Part shown: in pieces, positions 56,601 through 64,000 of the stretch
Layout: the number at the start of each line of letters is the position of its first letter
Numbering within the stretch: the first letter of the stretch is position 1
Assembly (NCBI GenBank): GCA_008638375.1
Contig: CM018037.1
Coordinates: forward strand, 29,820,576-29,884,575
Reading direction: 5' to 3'
Source of the DNA: Nyssa sinensis
Taxonomy: Eukaryota; Streptophyta; Magnoliopsida; Cornales; Nyssaceae
Length of the DNA: 64,000 bases
Notes under the pieces: model-generated
Told to the model about the DNA's origin: nothing
Database searches by the model: none
The model's input: the letters and a program-made list of their open reading frames with translations, nothing else
Made by a program: the position numbers and the translations under genes

Positions 56601-57005
56601 TCTAATTTGTTACGTGTTTGGTTCAATTTATTGACTACATTTAATAAATTTACACTTAACTCAAAAGTTACTTTTTAAAAGAATAGTCTCAAAATAATTT
56701 TTTCAAAAAGTAGTTTCAGTATAACTTTTTCCAAAAATAATCCAAACACTACACATAACCAAGCATTACTTTTTTATTGTTATTTATTCAAACCGTAACT
56801 TAACTCAAATCACACTTTTTCTCAATTCATACAAATGAATACTTAATATTATATATAAAATTTTTAACCTGAAACCTGCAAGTCGATCAGAGATTCGGCT
56901 TCCTTCTCTCCCACCTTTTAGAAATAAAAAAAGGAGAAATTGTGCCATGTTTCTCGAGAGAGGCCACCTTCTCTCACGCAACAGTCTTCTATTTCTAGTC
57001 GAATG

Positions 57006-57047
<42 letters not shown>

Positions 57048-58000
57048 GTTCAAATTTATACACAATGTATGAGAAAACTTTTTCTGCTGAAAACAACTCG
57101 ATTAATGCTAGTCATTTTGACTAGTTATTTTAATTAAAGATTCTCAATTTATATTTTAACTAATCATTCTTTGAATGTTTACTCTAATATTGCTCTTTAT
57201 TTTAGTTAGATATATTTTTTAATTTAATTTTTTAATCCAAATATTTTAACAATTAAATTTTAATGGTAATTCTTGAATGTTCATATTTTGACGATAATTT
57301 TTTAACAGTCATACTCCTATTGTCAATTTCTAATGAACAATTTAGAAAGATCAAATTTTAAAGGTCATGTTATTTCTTTTTCTTTTTCTTTTTTTTTTTG
57401 GATAGAGCACAATAAAAAAAGTTACAAATAATTATAAAAATTAATATAATCCTTTTAATTTTTAATAGACCGATCAGATATATTTTAGATCAATTTACGT
57501 GTACCAGACTAAATCTCATTTTTCGTAATAACCAGGTTAACCATTTTAGTTTTAGCTGTCCCATTTTTCGCAATAAGCAGATCAATCATTTAAGCTCTAC
57601 TTGTCAACAATATTAATACAATTCTTATCTTTTTTTATGGATTGGTCAAGGTATCTTGAATTAACTTATGCGTATCAGATTAAGTCTCATTTTTCGTAAT
57701 AATCAAGTCAATCATTTAAGCTCTAGTTGTCAAAAATCAGATTAATACAATCATTTTCTTTTTTGATGAATTGATCAGGATATCTTGGGCACACACCAGA
57801 CTAAGTTTTCGTTTCTGTAATAGTAAAACTCACTCTTTTAAATTATAACTGTTAGTTGTCAATAATTACAGAACAGACTCAAATTCAAGATACTTAAATT
57901 TTATCTTCAACATTTTTACTGCATAATCAAAATGAAAAATTAATACAATACTAAAATGTCTGAAGTGTTGCATCATCAAAAGATTAATATAATTAATTAA
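53668..58000. other. AT-rich intergenic region
   Basis: No gene recognised. It holds a 39-bp tandem duplication (AATTAAAAGAGAGxTGGTGA) at about 54,505-54,582. A dispersed-repeat piece lies at 55,665-55,750. (CT)n followed by (TA)n is at 57,006-57,048. The stretch 57,480-57,830 holds repeated TAATA(A/G)(C/T)CA(G/A)(A/G)T(T/C)AA(C/T)CATTT units (three copies about 65-140 bp apart). Confidence 0.5.
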
Positions 58001-58020
58001 TTAATTAATATTCTGTCGGA

Positions 58021-58230
58021 GGGGTTTTTTTCGCGAAAGACTAGCATTTTTGTTAACAGAGCATATGGCCACCATGTTGGAGATGGCCTAGCGAAGCCGC
58101 CCCATTACGGCATTGAAGAATAGTAAATGGCGATCACAAAGGCTCAGTCCGATGGACGCTTTCGGTGACCGTACAACTTTCACCCGTACAACCAATCCCT
58201 AGAAAGAGGTCGCTCTCTTAATCTCCACTG
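58021..58230 (+). other. Possible 5' leader exon, GC-richer
   Basis: A short GC-rich stretch in AT-rich DNA with the frame MAITKAQSDGRFR at 58,129, closed after 14 codons. It may be the untranslated first exon of the nucleotidyltransferase gene that starts coding at 62,042. The distance and lack of a proven splice make this weak. Confidence 0.3.
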
Positions 58231-59570
58231 ATAACTACTGTTGTTGTTTAATCTGATTATTGTTTATGCTCTTGATTGGCTTCAAAGTGTTTGTATAATG
58301 ACTGAGTTGAGTTCAGTATGGGTGCATGTTCAGCTGTTAGTTTCGTACTGATCGCTATTCGGATTTGAGTCGTTTCTCGAGTGTTCATATATCAATTATC
58401 AATGTCTTCTGTTTCAAAGATTAACACTTCTTCAATGCTCATCCAATCATGTAACAAACACATGCGTTTTTGCATTAATATACTTGAATTTCCAATATAA
58501 GAGTTCATTTGTTGATAAATTATTTATGAAGTATTTCTATGACTATATGGTAGCGACTATCTTGATAAAGTAATGACTAAAAGCTTTTCTTTTATTCAAA
58601 CTTGACGGAAATTAGTTAATGCAAATGAAAACTTAATGCTGGTTATACCGTTATAACTTTCCAAAATAATTATAATAATGCTGATTGTAGTTGAATTGGG
58701 CCTTTCTTTGTTTTTTGTGCTGGTAATTTCATATTTATTCAAGTTTGAGTATTTTAGATTTATTAATGGAAGTATATATAATGGGATATCAAGACAGATA
58801 TTGGGGATTATTGAGTTAGTAAGAAATTTAATTTTATGCATTGATGAGGACATGCCCTTTCATTAGACTTGGAATCGTGTTTCATAATTAGTGTTGCTGC
58901 ATTGATCAGTTTTGATGAAACACTTGTCTTAGTAGTAGTAAGTTTCCGGCTCCTAGCAAAATTTTGTTACCCGCTTTCTTTGATAACTGTAAATACCAGT
59001 AAGTAACTTTAAGTAATCTTTTACTATTATAAAGTTGCAGATCTAGAAATTGCATCTAAGGGTACATTAGAATTTTGGGAGGGGGGATTCCTAATTTTTA
59101 AAAATTTCAACAAAATTACAATAAGAAGTTTGATTTTTCAAATCCGGGGAGGGGCGGGGGGCAGGGGGGCATTGCTTGCTATCATCTTCAAGTTGGACAT
59201 GTGAAAGTAAACAAATCAATTGAACAATAGTAGTGGTGGTGGTGGTGGTGATTGTAATGCCGGCTGGCGTTGTTGATGTAGTTGGTGAATGGAATTCATT
59301 CAAAGAGTCTGCCATTCAAATTATTTTGATTGCATAATCATATGTCATCAAGAGTTTGAGTTTAATAATTTGATTAATTTTTGTCTATTTTCCACTGTTC
59401 AGAGGTTTCGTGAATAATGTTTGATTGTGTATCATATGAATTCGAACCTAACCCTAAATATCTTTTTAATTAAAGTCAATATTGCAATTTTGGGACAGCG
59501 AAGATAGATATAGGGAGATCAAATGCTAAAGCAAAATCATCGAGCACCATAGTAGCAATGTCTGGAGCAC
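58231..59570. other. AT-rich region, nothing recognised
   Basis: It contains a piece of the dispersed 'gggggg' repeat at 59,040-59,165 and a (GTG)n tract at 59,228-59,250. No gene recognised. Confidence 0.5.
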
Positions 59571-59574
59571 TCAG

Positions 59575-60080
59575 TTCAACTCAACTCAAAAAAGCCTTAT
59601 CCCAAATATTTGGGTTCGACTACATGAATCTTATCTTGCCATTTTGCTTTATTTAAGATCATCCCCTCAGACCATACATTATCATATGTTTTTTTACTAT
59701 TTCTATTAAAATTAATTTTGGTCTTTCCCATCCCCTTGGATGACCCTCAATATGAACCTTGTTGCTCTTTCCTAATGATGTAGTTGCTGATCTTTGTTGT
59801 ACATGGCCATACCCCTTTAATTGGTTTTCCCTCATTCTTAATGATGCAGTTATAGGTGCTAATTTTATCTTTTATTTTTTGTTTTACCGCACATCCATCT
59901 CAATATCCTCATTTTATTAACATGGTTTTTTAACCGTCCAACAGTTAATTCTGTACAACATCACTGGTTTGATAACTAGTTCTACAAAATTTACCTTTCA
60001 ATTTTAGAAGTATATGTCAATCACATAATACCCTGACACTCTCATCCACTTATGGACTAGACCAAAAAATGAGCTCCCTA
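59575..60080 (-). mobile_element. RTE-type LINE, 3' fragment
   Basis: The plus strand has AAAAAAGCCTTATCCCAAAT and TTCGACTACATGAAT, the well-known 3' part of plant RTE LINEs. On the minus strand the end of the polymerase ORF is still readable in pieces: KLKGKF, PVMLYRINCWTVKK, IEMDV, interrupted by stops and frameshifts. It is a 5'-truncated dead copy. Confidence 0.7.
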
Positions 60081-62041
60081 AGGGACATAATAATTTCGAA
60101 GGCCTTGGAGTTGATAGGATGATGAAACAAATATAGGCTATTCTTAGAGAAACTATGAACATATCAGGTTTGTCTTCTTTGGATGCGAATCAAAAGAGTC
60201 ATATGAGTGGTGGACCCCCCTAATTCTCCTAATGCCAGTGGGCATAGTGTGTCCGTGAAGATTAGGATGGTGGATTTTTGGTATTTGTCTATATGTGCCT
60301 TTGTTGTTTTTATCATGTTGTTGATTGGGGCCCTGTGTCTATTCTGTTGTTGATCCTTTATAGTATTTGCATCCACTGGGTTTTGTTTGAGCCTCGTATA
60401 TCTTGTTTCTTGTTGGCAAAAAATACTCACTTCATCTACCTGCAGGGTAGAGAGAGAGAGAGAGAGAGAGAGAGCAATAAGGACCTTGATGGTGTGCCTT
60501 AATACCATTTTTTTTCCTGATGTGTTAAGAAAAAGAAGTACACCAAACAGAATGTATAATTTATCCTTATCTTTGATTATACTTAAATGTCTAATAGTTA
60601 GAGGCAAATTCTTTCCAATCCTGGGCATGCTATACAATGTATTATGTTTCAAGGACCCTCTCTCTCTAATCACATTAACGTCAAGCAATTAATAGACACA
60701 TTTTCTAATTTCATTTAATCCACTATTTTAAGGTCTGCGATTATCATTGTATGTATGGGAATCGGAAAAAATCAAAATCCTATACAAATGATGGAGTGGA
60801 AAAAATCAAAACCAATACAAGTGAAGGGAAGAAATGTGAGCATGCTGCTATATTGGAACTAAAAGATGGACACATACGAACAAATATCTGAATGCATACA
60901 CACATGTACACGTTAAAGTGAAAAGGTCACGTGAAGGAAAAAGGAGGAGGTTAGATTAGGAAAATGGCAACACATCTATTTCCACTTAGTGATATAAAAA
61001 GGCTTGGAGGTGTGTTCACCTTGTTCATTTGCCAAGACTTACTCTTTTGAGAGTTTAAACTCTTAGCTTTCTTGAGAATTAAGATTAATGTTGTTTGGAG
61101 GTTATATAAAATATTGGCCATAGATCTGTGATATAACATTTATTATGACTGGGAAATAATGTAAACTTCTGTACATTTTTGTTATAAAAAGCTTAAAGAT
61201 AATATCAATGATATTTCAAGGGTCTGAAATTATGGATCAAAATCATTATTGTTGTCAATATTAATTTAAAAAATGACAAAAATAGTATCAAGATATGGAA
61301 ACTTTAGGAAGTGTTAATTAAGAAACTATTGCTATAATTGAAGTTGATATATTGTTAATAAAATGTATTTGAAGCAAGTATGTGGGGTGTAGGGTGCAAA
61401 AAGTGTGTCCCAGAGAATATACCAAGCATAAATCAATAATGCCATTCATCAATTAACTTAACCATCCAAAATAATATTTTCTTTGAATACAACTTACTTT
61501 TCCTTTATGACTGCCTGAATTTGTTTTTGAGGTTTTCATGGGGTTGGGATGTGCAACAGAAGATGTTTGTTGCTTGTCATTCCGCTTGTTCTCATTATGT
61601 GAAGAACATTTTATTTTCTTTCAATGTTCACTATCAAACTTGGCAAGTTCCTCAGCTCATTCTGTTTTATTCCCCCAAATTTCTGAGTAACATGATAGTT
61701 TAGAACAAAGCAAGTCACTTTGTCTTTTCTTCTTGTTATATATTTGATGGAGTTATTTATGGATATTAAATCTTCAGCTCTGTGAGCTCCTCTCAAATTT
61801 CAGGTCATGGCTATTTTTCCGAAGGATTTTTTGAGGCTTTATTTTCATGTATTGTATCAAGATTCATTTTCCCCTACATTCCACTTCCTGGGATAGGGAA
61901 TCGGATTCTCTGGGTGGGACTTCACTGCCTCTACCATGTGTTATCTTCCTCTCAGATTTGTGTAGAGGGCCATTGTTTTCACCCGAGTTGTTCACGTGTT
62001 CAATTGCATCAGCCTGCTTCAATGTTATCTAGTACTCAAAA
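60081..62041. other. Intergenic or leader region
   Basis: (GA)n at 60,450-60,473. 60,730-61,500 shows nothing recognised. 61,500-62,041 is less AT-rich and may be the leader exon or exons of the next gene: splice-acceptor-like TTTCAG at 61,798-61,803 and TCTCAG at 61,953-61,958. Confidence 0.45.
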
Positions 62042-62183
62042 ATGAGTACCTATAATGAATTGTTGGAGCTTACACTCTGGGATATTCTTCGTGTGATTAA
62101 TCCCTCAAGGGAGGATTGGTTGACGCGATTTCATATCATTAATGAGTTTCGAGATGTTATTCGATCCGTGGAAAGTCTCAGAG
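62042..62183 (+). CDS. Nucleotidyltransferase (HESO1/TUTase-like), first coding exon
   Basis: The exon encodes MSTYNELLELTLWDILRVIN, then PSREDWLTRFHIINEFRDVI and RSVESLR, ending in a G before the donor GTAAATG. This matches the N-terminus of plant non-canonical poly(A)/poly(U) polymerases of the DNA polymerase beta superfamily. There the next residues are normally the GATVEPFGSF motif of the nucleotide-binding site. The phase-1 end at that Gly fits. Such enzymes add uridines or adenines to RNA 3' ends. The catalytic exons are not seen before the window ends, so the first intron must exceed 1.8 kb or the gene is truncated. Confidence 0.65.
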
Positions 62184-64000
62184 GTAAATGATGCTGCTTT
62201 GTACAGTTTTTTTGTTTTATCTCGTTCAGTCCAGTTGTGCAGATTTATGGCTGATAAGCACACTGACCTTTTGAACAAACTTTCTTTATTGTCAATTGAG
62301 ATGAAGAAAATATTTAAGGGCTTGTTTGATTGTGCAGTGGTAAAGGAATGAGATCATTTTGTTTTCTACATCCAAAACATTCTATCGCCTGCAGCAGGCT
62401 ATAGCTAATATTAAAAAAATGGAACAAAGTCATCTCATGAAAAAAAAAGGAAAAAAGAAGAAAGTTGAACTCATTTAAAATGCAGTTATAACTAGAATAT
62501 AATGAGGTCATTTCCATGGATTGTCAAAACACGAAATGTGAACTCATTTCACATGCAATGTAATACAAAAACAGAATGAAATTATATCATTTCCATGGGA
62601 CTTCAAAACACACAATACTTTGTATTATCAGTTGACATTAATTAAGTGGTTGTTGAATGCATTTTACCTGGTACAAGTATTTTTAATATTTTTTTTTACG
62701 TCTTTATTTGTTATGCTATCATGGTCACACTTTGAGGGTTCTGTCTTGGATGCTGATATTATAAATAAAAAAATTAAGTCTCTGTATTCAAATTCATTGT
62801 AGGATTTTCTTTTAGAAGATGATATATTAATGTTGACATTTTATTACTTACCTTTTAACCTATCTCTATTGAATTGCTGTTGGAATCTTAAACAAACGAA
62901 AGTAACAAGAGATACAGGTGTTGGTAGTGACTAATGAGACGAGTTGAGGGGACAATCAAAATATTGACAATGAACAAGTAAGATATATAGGAAGAGTAAA
63001 AATAGTATTGATGAGTGGGAATAGTTTATTTCTATATGATGGGACTACCTAGATAACGGCTCTTAATTTGTAAAATTGAGCAAAGAGGACTTCTTATTAA
63101 TTTTTGGGTTAATTACACATTGTCCCCCTGTGGTTGGGCCAAAATACATGGAGACCCCCTCAAAGTCAAAAGGTGACACTATTACCTACTGTGGTGACTA
63201 AAGTGAAATCTTAGTTTTTTCATCCAATTCTGCTAGTGTCATGCACATAAATTAAAATTGAAGCTGAGCAGGAATACCTTCTCACCAACTTTGAGTATCG
63301 AATTGACTTTTACTCCCTCATGACACCAAAATGACATTTTTTTCCCATTTTCTTCTTCTCATTTTCTTCCTTCTTCATACCATCCCATCACCATCACCAT
63401 CTCTTCTTCCATTGTCCTCTTTCACATTTCTCTCAATTCTTTTTCCCTTCGCTTTAAATCCTCCAACCTCCAGTGACCATAGCACCACACCAGTGTACCA
63501 CCCCTACCAGGATACCATCCTCTCTCTCCTCCCACCACCCTCACTTTCTCTAACTATTTTTTCTCTCCAATTGAAACCCTCCAACCACCACTCACCACTG
63601 CACACCAGCCCCACCATCATCTCCCCTCCCACCACCCTCACTTTCTCTAACCTAACCCCCCCCCCCACCATCACTCATTCATGCACTTTAACCCCACCAC
63701 CAATTCTTCTCCCACCACACTTCTCACTCTCTCTGTTTTTATCTCCGGTCCCCTTAGCCACCACTTTACCACCATCTCTCCAACATATTTACACACATAT
63801 ACTTATCAAAAAAAAAAATATTTACACACACATATCTAGACACACCTATGGGCGCTCATACCCTCTTAGTTTTGCTTTTGATTCTTGATTTGTTAATGTT
63901 TGCCGACAATACATACATGTAAATTTATATAATCACACACACCCCCATATTTATCAAATATACATACAAGGTTGGGAGAGAGTAAGCGGAGTAGGAAAAG
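62184..64000. other. Presumed intron and right edge of the window
   Basis: AT-rich to about 63,090. From 63,097 TTTTTGGGTTAATTACACAT begins a repeat known from many dicots ('...tgtccccctgtggtt...'). 63,330-63,780 is a CT-rich low-complexity tract with a direct repeat (CCCACCACCCTCACTTTCTC near 63,532 and 63,628); its 185-codon frame is Pro/Ser/Leu-rich and not convincing. No further exon of the nucleotidyltransferase is visible. Confidence 0.5.

Noticed and set aside
60164..60692. 174-codon minus-strand frame with Ser/Leu repeats
   Set aside because: It spans a (GA)n/(CT)n microsatellite (SLSLSLS) and has no recognisable domain; likely chance.
63331..63888. 185-codon Pro/Ser/Leu-rich open frame
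   Set aside because: It lies in a CT-rich low-complexity tract that stays open in this frame by composition; no domain, no conserved motif.
1..64000. Conserved plant microRNA precursors and tRNA genes
   Set aside because: I looked by eye for common mature microRNA sequences (miR156, 159/319, 160, 164, 166, 167, 169, 172, 393-399) and for tRNA A/B box pairs with a cloverleaf; none was convincing. The only B-box is in the SINE-like insertion.

Overview
This window is nuclear DNA of a eudicot plant. The evidence is its AT-rich intergenic sequence, many (TA)n microsatellites, nested plant LTR retrotransposons, MITEs and a plant RTE-type LINE, together with four interrupted host genes whose relatives are plant proteins. 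I cannot name the species. Nothing in the window is prokaryotic.

Left part (1-16,101). A minus-strand Tat-like Ty3/gypsy fragment (gag plus 5' LTR) enters from the left edge. A decayed plus-strand LTR element (5,536-7,320) follows. It abuts a short minus-strand element that carries only gag and protease between two LTRs (7,341-10,504), a TR-GAG-like non-autonomous element. A SUPERMAN/TAC1-type C2H2 zinc-finger repressor gene (13,829-14,576) comes next, with a SINE-like insertion just behind its stop codon.

Centre (16,102-27,077). An almost complete 11-kb Ty3/gypsy (Tat-type) retrotransposon sits in a (TA)n tract, with a perfect TATAT target duplication and LTRs about 2.7 % diverged. Its gag-pro-pol runs on the minus strand and is dead: five in-frame TAG/TAA stops, an exact in-frame loss of RNase H, and a 1-base frameshift in integrase. 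Between pol and the 3' LTR it carries two transcription units on the opposite strand, each with its own TATA box and AATAAA signal. The first encodes a PF04195-like plus coiled-coil protein. Between the second unit and the end of pol lies an array of about 20 short hairpin units whose stems differ but keep pairing. This antisense pair plus hairpin array is the most interesting structure in the window.

Right part (27,078-64,000). A TMEM230 homologue (30,844-34,429, two exons) has a defective 5' splice site, a Mutator-like MITE in its intron and a terminal-inverted-repeat element in its 3' UTR. A clade A PP2C (PP2CA/AHG3 type, negative regulator of abscisic acid signalling; four exons, 48,237-50,000) lies behind three ACGT-rich promoter islands. 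A hAT MITE with an 8-bp duplication, a Stowaway-like MITE, several foldback AT-rich repeats, a LINE 3' fragment and the first coding exon of a nucleotidyltransferase (TUTase-like) gene at 62,042 fill the rest.

The three complete or near-complete host genes each have exactly one single-base indel that breaks an otherwise perfect reading frame or splice site. That pattern points to consensus errors in the assembly at least as strongly as to three pseudogenes.
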